Shown here piece by piece: positions 1 to 8,300 of a DNA stretch of 33,129 nucleotides (position 1 is its first letter; each line of letters begins with the position of its first letter). The notes under the pieces were generated by a model. That model had not been told where the DNA came from. It made no database searches and saw only the letters and a program-made list of their open reading frames with translations. The stretch lies in NCBI GenBank assembly GCA_902532225.1, contig CACAHI010000009.1, positions 1 to 33,129 of the forward strand. Direction: 5' to 3'. The position numbers and the translations under genes were made by a program. The DNA is from an uncultured Pelagibacteraceae bacterium. Lineage in GTDB: Bacteria > Pseudomonadota > Alphaproteobacteria > Pelagibacterales > Pelagibacteraceae.

Positions 1-1092
1 AAAAATTATTTTAATTCTAAAAAAATTATTTTAATTACCGCAATATTTGGTATTTTTGTTTTAACTAATTTTAATCCAAACTTTACGCACCATAAGCTTG
101 TTGAAAGATATAAAGGATTAACGAATAAGTGGACTTCTAATGATTTAGTTTTTTGGGATACTAAGTACCACTCAGAATATGTAAAAAATAATTTTTTTAG
201 AAATGATAATTGGTTTAATGTATTAAAATATTCATTTTATTATCAAGATACAAATCCTTCAGGAACCAGAAGTCTTTCAAAAATTGATAAAAATAAAAAT
301 TTTGTAAACTTTACTAACTTTGGTGAAATCATTCAGAAAAAAAAATACAACAATATTTTTGTTATAATTAATGAGTCCTATCCTAATTTTAGAGACAAAA
401 TATTAAGAAATAATTTAATGCAAAAAATTAAATTTAATAATGACGATGTTATTATTCAAAATTTTAAAAAAAAATGGAACAGAAAATTAACTACACAAGG
501 TTCTGAAATGGAATTTTTTTGCAATAAAAGAGTTGATTATGAAAAATTTATTACAAATGAATTAAAAACTTTTATAAATGAAAATAATTGTTGGATTAAC
601 TTAATGAAAGATAAAAATTTTGTTTATATTCACAGTTATGACGAATATTTTTTTAATAGAAAAAGATATAAAAGTTTTTTTGATAAAACTTATTTCAAAA
701 GAGATTTGGACGCTTTTAACTTCAAAAACTGTGATCAAAAATATAGCGGTATATGTGATTATGAAATTTTAAATAACATGGATAAACTAATCTCAAGAGA
801 AAAAAATAATTTTGTAATTTTTTTAACAGTTAACAATCATATACCTTTAGAACCTTTTTATAAAAATTCTTACATTGATTGTAAAGAAAACTTTCCTTTA
901 AATTTAAGTGAACAATTTTGTATTCTTTATAATAATCAAATGTTTTTCAATGAAAGTATTTCTAAATTTCTATCCAATATGCCTGAAAATGATTTACTTG
1001 TTTTATTTTCTGACACGCCTCCAATGTTTCATGAAAAAAGAAGAGTTCATTTTGAAGATTTAATTGATGTTTACTTTTTTTCTAAAAAATAA
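1..1092 (+). CDS. Sulfatase / phosphoglycerol-transferase-like membrane protein, 5' partial
   Basis: The reading frame is open from base 1, so the ORF-track start at 418 is an internal methionine and at least 363 residues of a larger protein are present. The visible part begins with a hydrophobic helix (IILITAIFGIFVLT), then an extracytoplasmic domain. NNIFVIINESYP resembles the first metal-binding strand of the alkaline phosphatase/sulfatase superfamily, TTQGSEMEFFC resembles the nucleophile region (T-x-x-x-S-E in LtaS-like proteins), and FLTVNNHIP resembles the conserved N-x-H strand. The last motif, LFSDTPPMF, sits where GDHxPP is expected, but the histidine is replaced by threonine. The likely role is transfer of a phosphoglycerol- or phosphoethanolamine-type group to an envelope glycan or lipid; this is inference from weak motifs. 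The stop lies two bases from the convergent phosphatase gene. Confidence 0.6.
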   Translation, partial: KNYFNSKKIILITAIFGIFVLTNFNPNFTHHKLVERYKGLTNKWTSNDLVFWDTKYHSEYVKNNFFRNDNWFNVLKYSFYYQDTNPSGTRSLSKIDKNKNFVNFTNFGEIIQKKKYNNIFVIINESYPNFRDKILRNNLMQKIKFNNDDVIIQNFKKKWNRKLTTQGSEMEFFCNKRVDYEKFITNELKTFINENNCWINLMKDKNFVYIHSYDEYFFNRKRYKSFFDKTYFKRDLDAFNFKNCDQKYSGICDYEILNNMDKLISREKNNFVIFLTVNNHIPLEPFYKNSYIDCKENFPLNLSEQFCILYNNQMFFNESISKFLSNMPENDLLVLFSDTPPMFHEKRRVHFEDLIDVYFFSKK

Positions 1093-1094
1093 TT

Positions 1095-2375
1095 TTATTT
1101 TGCATCTATAGCTACTATTGTTAAGTCATCTTTTTGAATCTTCCCGGACTTAACAATATCTTCAATAATAACTTTTAATCTTTTGCTGTTTGGTGTTGAT
1201 TGATATTTTTTAATATAATTTTGAAAACCTTCTGAGCCTAACATTTCGCCGTTCGGATCTTTAATTTCAGTAACGCCATCAGTAAAAATATACATCGAGC
1301 TTTCTGCAAAGGATATTGAACTTTCTTTATAAGTAATCTTTGGCATGATGCCCAATGGTGGGCCTGCCTCTGTATGATTAGAAAATTTTCCATCCTTTGA
1401 ATAAATTAAAGGAGGTTCGTGACCAGCATTCGAAATAAGTAATTCCTTTTTATTACTATCGTATATTCCAATCAACATAGTTACAAACATCCCTCTTGCT
1501 GCTGTTTCGCAAATTTCTTTATTTAATAAATTTAATAAGTCTGATGCTGAAAACATTGTTTTACTTAAACATCTATAAAGGCTTGAAGCCTTTGACATTA
1601 AAAGTGACGACTTAATACCTTTTCCTGACACATCAGCAACTCCAAATCCATATTTACCATCTCCTAAATCAGAAAAATTATAAAAATCTCCAGAAACTAC
1701 TTTTGCTGGAATATTTATACCAGCTATAGGAAATGGATCTTCTTTATTTTTTGATAGTAAAGTTTTTTGAATCTCTCCGACTATTTCTATTTCTTTTTGC
1801 ATTCTATTTTTATCAACGAGTTCTTTGGCCATTTTGGCATTTCTGATAGCAAGAGCTGCTGGTGTTGCAAGAGTTTCTAAAAGTTTTCTGTCGCTTTCTT
1901 CAAAAAGTTTATTTGTTGTCTTTTTATTTAAACAATGAATTACTCCAATGCATTCATTTGCTGCAATAAGAGGTGCACATAAAACTGAGTATGTTGTAAA
2001 GTTTGTTTTGTTATCTAGATCAAAATAAAATTCTGCGATCTCTCTTACATCTTTTCTTACATCTCCGACTCTAATACATTTTTTTTGTAAAATAGCTTTG
2101 CCCATCACTCCTTGTGTTAAAGGAATTTCATACTCCTCTAAATAAGCTTGGTGTTTTGATGCAATGCATTGAAAGACCTGTTTTTTATCTTCAATTAAAA
2201 AAATATTGGCAGCTTGAGCATTGATTCTTTTAATTATAACTTCTAAAGAATTTTGAAGTGTTTCATTTAAATCAAGAGATGTGGCAAACTCTTGATTCAT
2301 TTGAGTAATGATCTGCAAATCCTGAATTCTAGAGTCTTCTTTTATTACTTCGGGCTTTTTGGATTTAAAAAACAT
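1095..2375 (-). CDS. GAF domain / SpoIIE-type PP2C serine phosphatase (RsbU-like)
   Basis: A 426-residue cytoplasmic signalling protein. After a short basic N-terminus, residues about 25-180 form a GAF sensor domain (NIFLIEDKKQVFQC, APLIAANECIGVIHCLN). A helical linker (MAKELVDKNRMQKEIEIVGEIQ) follows, then a SpoIIE/PP2C domain to the C-terminus. The metal-binding and core PP2C motifs are visible: SGDFYNF, GVADVSGKG, NAGHEPP, IFTDGVTE and DDLTIVAI, so the enzyme looks catalytically intact. The family dephosphorylates anti-sigma-factor antagonists of the SpoIIAA/RsbV type. No RsbV- or RsbW-like gene is present in the window, so the substrate is unknown. There is no transmembrane segment, so the signal is probably cytoplasmic. 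It is transcribed divergently from pilD; a link to pilus control is only suggested by position. Confidence 0.9.
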   Translation of the reverse strand: MFFKSKKPEVIKEDSRIQDLQIITQMNQEFATSLDLNETLQNSLEVIIKRINAQAANIFLIEDKKQVFQCIASKHQAYLEEYEIPLTQGVMGKAILQKKCIRVGDVRKDVREIAEFYFDLDNKTNFTTYSVLCAPLIAANECIGVIHCLNKKTTNKLFEESDRKLLETLATPAALAIRNAKMAKELVDKNRMQKEIEIVGEIQKTLLSKNKEDPFPIAGINIPAKVVSGDFYNFSDLGDGKYGFGVADVSGKGIKSSLLMSKASSLYRCLSKTMFSASDLLNLLNKEICETAARGMFVTMLIGIYDSNKKELLISNAGHEPPLIYSKDGKFSNHTEAGPPLGIMPKITYKESSISFAESSMYIFTDGVTEIKDPNGEMLGSEGFQNYIKKYQSTPNSKRLKVIIEDIVKSGKIQKDDLTIVAIDAK

Positions 2376-2382
2376 CTTTTAT

Positions 2383-2410
2383 ATTGTACATTTTACATCT
2401 ATTTTGATAA
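2383..2410 (-). promoter_or_regulatory. Candidate promoter for the GAF-SpoIIE phosphatase gene
   Basis: Reading the minus strand, TTATCA (2410-2405), a 16-base spacer and TACAAT (2388-2383) lie just upstream of the ATG at 2375. The -10 box ends only seven bases before the start codon, so the transcript would be leaderless or nearly so. In DNA this AT-rich such matches arise easily by chance. Confidence 0.3.
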
Positions 2411-2455
2411 TTTTAACAATAATGGAAGTTATAATATATTCACCTAATTTTTATT

Positions 2456-2472
2456 TGCATCTTCAAGATGCA
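2456..2472. promoter_or_regulatory. Perfect 17-bp dyad, operator-like
   Basis: TGCATCTT-C-AAGATGCA is a perfect 8+8 inverted repeat around a single central base. One base is too small for a hairpin loop, so a dimeric DNA-binding protein site is more likely than a terminator. It lies in the 164-bp gap (2376-2539) between the divergent phosphatase and pilD genes, about 70 bp before the pilD start. I see no RNA gene in this gap. Confidence 0.4.
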
Positions 2473-2539
2473 CTAGTTTTTATACAGTATTGTATTGATG
2501 GGATATTGCAAGTAGCTACTCAATTCAAAATATAAAATT

Positions 2540-3310
2540 GTGTTTTATTTTGCTGCATTTGTATTGGGATGTATTTGGGGTAGCTTCAGTAACGTTTGTA
2601 TCTACCGACTTCCTAACGACCAAAGCGTTGTTAAAGGAAGATCTTTTTGCACTTCGTGTAAAGAACAAATAAAATGGTATGATAACATTCCATTTTTATC
2701 ATTTATATTTCTTAAAGGAAAATGCAGAAGATGTGGTAATAAAATTAGTTCACAATATTTTTTGGTTGAGTTTGTTTCAGCAATTAGTTTTATAATTGTC
2801 TATCATTTATATGGAATATCCATCACAACATTGTTACTAATAATTTTAAGTATATTTTTTATAATTATTTTTTTTATTGATTTAAAACATTTTATAATTC
2901 CAAATGAATTAACTTTTCCATTAATGTTAATCGGTTTTATAAAATCTTTTGAACCAAACTTAAATCAAACAATATTTCCAAATTATATTAATTCTTTAAT
3001 TGGTGGAGTTTTTGGTTATCTAATAATTTGGTTGATCATTTTATTCTACAAGAAAGTTAGAAACAAAGATGGAATGGGCCTTGGTGATGCAAAATTAATG
3101 GCTGTAGTTGGATTTTGGTTTGGATGGACGAGCATTCCATTTACAATTTTTATTTCATCTTTTGTAGCTTTATTTTTTGCAATTCCATCTTTAATTAAAA
3201 AAAATAAAAACATGACAACACAGATTCCTTTTGGACCTTACATAATTATAGGATGCATAATTTATGTATCTTTTGCAAATCAAATAAAACATATGTTCCT
3301 ATATGGATAA
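2540..3310 (+). CDS. pilD: Prepilin peptidase / N-methyltransferase (A24 family)
   Basis: An inner-membrane aspartic protease that removes the leader peptides of type IV prepilins and pseudopilins and N-methylates the new first residue. At 256 residues it has the full two-part layout. An N-terminal helix with GSFSNVCIYRLP is followed by a cytoplasmic methyltransferase-type loop with the zinc cysteine pairs C37-x-x-C40 and C62-x-x-C65. A multi-helix peptidase part then carries D114 (FFIDLKHFIIPNE) and D183 in GMGLGDAKLM. The start is a GTG; the frame is closed by a TAG nine codons upstream, and the family N-terminus begins right at this codon. No clear Shine-Dalgarno sequence is present. Its substrates plausibly include the four pilin-like proteins encoded at 10861-13932. 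Confidence 0.95.
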   Translation: MFYFAAFVLGCIWGSFSNVCIYRLPNDQSVVKGRSFCTSCKEQIKWYDNIPFLSFIFLKGKCRRCGNKISSQYFLVEFVSAISFIIVYHLYGISITTLLLIILSIFFIIIFFIDLKHFIIPNELTFPLMLIGFIKSFEPNLNQTIFPNYINSLIGGVFGYLIIWLIILFYKKVRNKDGMGLGDAKLMAVVGFWFGWTSIPFTIFISSFVALFFAIPSLIKKNKNMTTQIPFGPYIIIGCIIYVSFANQIKHMFLYG

Positions 3311-3545
3311 ATTTTTATTCTTTAATATTATTGTATCAGCATTAAATGTATTTATAATTGTTTATGCATACTCATTAAATTTTTTTCCTACTAAATGGCG
3401 AAAAAAAGTAAACCAAGATACATTAGTTGGTTTGGCTTTAATTTTTTTTACAATGCTAACCATGTTTAGTTGGATTATATATTTTTATTTTAAAATTTTT
3501 AAACCTTTTGAAGATATAGGTTTATTTTTAGTTTTAATGAATTAA
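3303..3545 (+). CDS. Small two-helix membrane protein, unknown function
   Basis: An 80-residue protein whose ATG lies inside the last codons of pilD (8-base overlap), so the two are almost certainly co-translated. It has a hydrophobic helix at about residues 5-27, a basic loop (FPTKWRKKVNQD) and a second helix at about 41-66. No motif of a known family was recognised. Its stop codon overlaps that of the convergent autotransporter-like gene in the sequence TTAA. The overlap with pilD suggests a role in pilus or membrane assembly, but that is only guilt by association. Confidence 0.6.
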   Translation: MDKFLFFNIIVSALNVFIIVYAYSLNFFPTKWRKKVNQDTLVGLALIFFTMLTMFSWIIYFYFKIFKPFEDIGLFLVLMN

Positions 3546-5383
3546 AATTTACTTTTAAATCCAATATTTAAAGAATAGGTTTCTTGTTTAGAATTTGTTT
3601 TTTTTGCAGAGGCATCAAAGTGTATATTTGTATTCTTTTTAAAAGAATAATCAGTTAATAATGCAATTTTTGAATTGAAATCTTCCTGTACTCCTCCATC
3701 AAAATTCTTTTGGTATCCATTAAAATTATACTTTTGGTTTTTTCCGTCTATGATAGTTCTATATCCAAAAGTTAATTCAGGATTAAATTTAAATTTATTT
3801 TTTGGCAATGTCGACCAGCCTAAAGTAACATCACCCATGACTTGTCCTAAAGTTCGATTTTTCCACGTTACGTGATCAGATGTTTCCTCGTAATTAAAAA
3901 AATTTTCAAAACTAGAGTCTAAATTATACTTTAAATATGAGTTGTTATTTAGTTTTTTAGAAAACTGCGTTCCAATAATTGATGAAATTGATTTATGATT
4001 AGCTTTAATAATTTCTTTGCCTCCTGCAACAAGATTATTTAATCGAATACGATTACCATTATAGTCATGATAACCAAAAATTGCTTTGATATTTAAATTT
4101 TCTAAAAAAAAACCAGCTTGATATGTTTTATCTTCAATATTTTGATTAAGTAAATCAATACTATTATCTAAAAAATTAAAAACTAAATGACCTTTAATTT
4201 TATCGTTCTCACTTGGATAACCAAAAGCAAATCCATTTATATTGCTAGCAAACTTATTAATAGATTTTCCTCTTTCTCTTTTTGAATATGATTTTAATGG
4301 TAAAGCAAAACTTTCATTATTTTCCATTTTAATTTTTGCAAAATCATAAACATCGTTGATTATATCTGTTCTTAAAGCTCCTATTTCATCAGAAACTGAC
4401 TGATACAATGGTGACACTGATTCTACAAAGTCTTCGCTATAGGCTAGCTCTCCACAATTAGATTTATTATTTACACTCCACGTTCCTGTTACTTTAAAAT
4501 AATATGAAGAGCAAAGATCTAAATTAAGTGTACTGCCTGTAGCACTGTTAGTGTCAGCATCAATTATACCTACTAGAACGGTACCATCGAATAAATTCAC
4601 TGTGTTGTTATCGTTTTGTAATTGTATAGATGCTCTAATACTATAACTTGTGTTATCAACGATTATTTTTCCATAGTTATTTAAAGTAGAATTTTGACCT
4701 AATTCAACTGAATCCCATTCGGCCTGAATAGTTCCCCAGTTATTTATTGTGCTGCGATTACTAGCTTGTGCATCAGAAGTTTTTGTTGCTATTGCTCCAG
4801 AACCAGCTGAAGAAATTAATCCTCCAGGATAGTTATTTATTATACTATCATTGTCTTCATACATTAGTATTGCTTCTTGAGTAGTGTCAGCAACTATATC
4901 TCCATAGTTGTCAATTTTAGTTTTATCAGAAGCATGAAATCTTATAGTCCATTTATTAGACGTCTTAATAGTGCCTTCGTTGTAAATATAAGGACCAATA
5001 CCATCTCCATCATTGTCTTGGTCATTGTTAGGAACAAATATAGCAGAAAAGCCTTCATTATAGATGGTTCCATAGTTATATATTTTTATATCATAAGCTC
5101 CATCTGTACCGGTTCCTGTTATTGTTTGGTTTGTGGCAGTCTCATCATCTTCGTAACTATGTAAAGTCCCTCTATTTGTGATTGTAATGTCACCAGACTT
5201 AACTCTTAAACCTTTTTGATGATTAAGAAAGAAAAGAGTGACACCTGAGTTAATAGTAAAGTCTTCGGTAACATTAGTACTGCTAGTTCTTGTCTCAGTT
5301 TCAGAAATAGTTTCTGCGTATGAATTAGTGAAAAATACTAAAAAAAAAAATAATTTAATTATTAAGAAAAAGTTTTTGTTCAT
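3542..5383 (-). CDS. Autotransporter-like outer-membrane protein with repeat passenger
   Basis: A 613-residue exported protein. Residues 1-23 are a signal peptide (hydrophobic FFLIIKLFFFLVFF, cleavage near SYA|ET). Residues about 25-310 contain short repeated beta-helix-like turns of the type N-x-G-T-I (ITNRGTLHS, YNYGTIYNE, INNWGTIQAE, LNNYGKIIVD), as in pertactin-like passengers. They include one acidic stretch, DQDNDGDGIG, that looks like a calcium loop. A helical linker (about 325-355) leads to a C-terminal region of alternating aromatic strands ending in Phe (SLNIGFKSKF), typical of an outer-membrane beta-barrel. This points to type V secretion or a surface-anchored adhesin. It is the last gene of the pilus run, 16 bases after pilY1. 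Exact family membership is inferred from architecture. Confidence 0.72.
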   Translation of the reverse strand: MNKNFFLIIKLFFFLVFFTNSYAETISETETRTSSTNVTEDFTINSGVTLFFLNHQKGLRVKSGDITITNRGTLHSYEDDETATNQTITGTGTDGAYDIKIYNYGTIYNEGFSAIFVPNNDQDNDGDGIGPYIYNEGTIKTSNKWTIRFHASDKTKIDNYGDIVADTTQEAILMYEDNDSIINNYPGGLISSAGSGAIATKTSDAQASNRSTINNWGTIQAEWDSVELGQNSTLNNYGKIIVDNTSYSIRASIQLQNDNNTVNLFDGTVLVGIIDADTNSATGSTLNLDLCSSYYFKVTGTWSVNNKSNCGELAYSEDFVESVSPLYQSVSDEIGALRTDIINDVYDFAKIKMENNESFALPLKSYSKRERGKSINKFASNINGFAFGYPSENDKIKGHLVFNFLDNSIDLLNQNIEDKTYQAGFFLENLNIKAIFGYHDYNGNRIRLNNLVAGGKEIIKANHKSISSIIGTQFSKKLNNNSYLKYNLDSSFENFFNYEETSDHVTWKNRTLGQVMGDVTLGWSTLPKNKFKFNPELTFGYRTIIDGKNQKYNFNGYQKNFDGGVQEDFNSKIALLTDYSFKKNTNIHFDASAKKTNSKQETYSLNIGFKSKF

Positions 5384-5399
5384 TTTCTTAAAATTTTAA

Positions 5400-8300
5400 C
5401 TAGAAACCGCTTTCTCTCCAGCTTCCTCTACTTGATTGAACTTCTCCTGCTGCTGCTAAAACTTTATACAACGTATCTTCATCTTCTTTAGGTCCAGCAA
5501 CGTTAGCAAAAAGTGTATCACCAAAAATTACTAATTCTGATAAAATACCTTCTCTTACTTTTTTACATTCCTTGCCGTTAGCTACACCACCTCTAGTTAA
5601 AAGATGAGAATTGTTAGATCCACATTCATCATCAGCTACACATATGTATGCCATTCCAATAGTACATGGGTTACTACCTGGCGGTGGTTCGTAAATTGGA
5701 AAATACACTTGCCCCTTAAACAAAGTTGGTGCTGCAGAAAGTTTTCTATGAGTATTTAGTGTTGATGGGTTATTTGGAGCCAAACCATCTACTGTATCGA
5801 GATGTATTACCCATGCTAAATCACCAGGGGCAGGTCCATCTTGGCAAGTAACTTTGCCAGTTGTATTAACACATACCACGCCATCATCAATATCTTTGGC
5901 AGCATTGGCACCTTCGTGTGCTGTTTTTATAAAAGTACTATCCGTTTCAGGTGGGATATGTACTGCGTTAAGATGTTTAAAGAACGGATAATAAGGATCT
6001 TTTACTCCATATAATATGTTATCCATATTTTTCGATCCGCCACCTATGTTTCCAAAATTTCCTGTTCCACCAAATAACCAAAATTCACGTGTAGTTACTC
6101 CAATTCCAGCATCCATTGAAAAATAACTATATCTTCTATTTTCAGTATCGGCATTTAATCTAAATAATGTTGTTTGATCAAATAAATCTGCGCTATTATC
6201 AGTTGAACTAGTTAAATTAATTTTTGTAATTTTACCTTCAAGGTCATTGAAGTATACCATTGCTCCTCTCCAAGGAATGTTGAATGCAGTATCGGGAGTG
6301 ATTACAACTGCAGATGAAGGTAATGAATTACCTATATCACTTCCATTTGGAGTTAACATAAGTCCTTCATTTGTAAGTATTCCACTTGGATCAGTGTCAA
6401 CTATAGTGATTGGACCTCCATTAGTCTCCCAACCATAAATTGATCCTGGGTCATCCATATCTTCCAAATTAACAAGATAAACTGCAGAACCAGCACATAA
6501 ATTTGTACTACCCATTCCAGCGCCCATAACAGCTACATAAGTATCTTTTTTATAATTGCTTCTTTCGCCCTTTTTCTCAGAAGGAATTCTAACTATTCTT
6601 GGTGTTGACCACGTTTCGCCTAATTGGCTATAGTTGTATTTAGGGTCAATATCCCCAGCAGAAGTACAAGAAGTAGCAACGTTGAAACCATTAGTTGGTA
6701 TTTCTGTTTCTACAGTAGTTGTTACTTCATTACCTTTATCATCAGTGGTAGTAGTTGTAGTAGTTTCTAATACACTACCAGAGGCAGCAAAAAATTTGTC
6801 TGCACCAAAGGTAACAACTAACTGACCAGCAACATATTTTGCATTATCGAAATCTATAACTTTTAATGTGCCGTCTACTCTTTCTGTAACTTTTAAATTA
6901 CTTTTAGGAACATTTACACCATCAGGTGCATGCGGGGTTATTCCTTCAAAAGTAAATGTTGTCCCTTGGTAACATGAAGCTGTTCCAGTCACATGAAAAG
7001 AACCTCCTGCAGCAGTATTGGTTTGACAAAAAGCAATATTATCTTGATTAGTACAAGCTGCTTCACCCTCTTGACCACAAGACTCAGTATCTAAATCTCG
7101 AGCATCATTATAATTTTTTGTTGCCTGTTGACCTTCTAGTGAATCTACAATGCTTGCAGATCCTGACGTGTAAGGGTGCTCTGTTATAACTCCTTCGTTA
7201 TCAGCAACTAAAACCTTATTGTTTATTGCGTCATTGAAAATTGAATACATGTGTATTGGACCTTTTCCTTCTACTAATATTGGATTAGTTACATCTAACA
7301 CTGAAAATCCAGCACCACCTCTTCCGTAAGGTATCATTAAAATGGTACGCCATGATTTTGTAGTCTCTAAATTTCCAGCTGTATCATAACCTGCCATATA
7401 CACATCGTGAACTATTGGTGATCCATCAACACCAAAAATTGCATTTGTTCCTCCTTTAGCAATTCTATTACCATCTTTATCAAAAGTGACATCAACCGAT
7501 CCTTCTAGGTCTGGATTTATAATTGATGGCATAATAGCAGCTATAAATGGTGGTACGAAAGCCCATTCTTCTTTACCATCTTCAGCATTTATTGCATGTA
7601 ACATTCCAGAGTTTGAACCAGCGTAAATTACTTTTCTTCTCCCCATGTTATTCTTTCTAAAACTTTGATAATTATTTGCAGATCTAAAATATGCTTCTTC
7701 GTTAGAACCAAAAAAATCTGTGCTTGCATCGGGAGGCCCTATTTCTACCAACTGAGAATGGTATATATCTCCTAAAACATGTTGTCTTTTTTGAGTAACA
7801 TTACAATCACCATTATAGTCAAAATAATCAGTTCCCTTCATGAAGTTAATTAAACCTTTGGCATCGTCTTCATGTCCAGCTTCTCCAACGTGTCCGCCTG
7901 CTTGTGTTGAACAATGTGAAGTTGCGTTGTGGTAATCTAAAACAGTGTATCCTAAAAGCCCAAACATCTCGATTATAGCATCTGAGTTTTCAACATTAAA
8001 ATTATCCCAATTTCCGATATAACTTGCATCAGGTATTGCACTCCAAATTTTTCTTGTGTCAGCTGCTCCTGCTGCCGATGCCTGTATTCTCACTTCTCTT
8101 GCAGCGTCCCAATTTCCATGTGCATTTCCAGATTTAGTATTATGCTCTACTGAACCGTTCGCATTAAGTTTTTTTCTTAAAATTGTTCCATGCCATTCAC
8201 CATATTGTTCATAACCAAATTGAGCTTGATATAATGATCCACCTTCTTGAACTGTTGCGGTAATTGATGGTGCTGTAAATGATAATTTTTCAGCAAGAAT

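Noticed and set aside
6720-6780. Repeated ACT/AGT triplets as a possible tandem repeat
   Set aside because: They encode the short threonine run in PilY1 and are not an expanded or regular DNA repeat.
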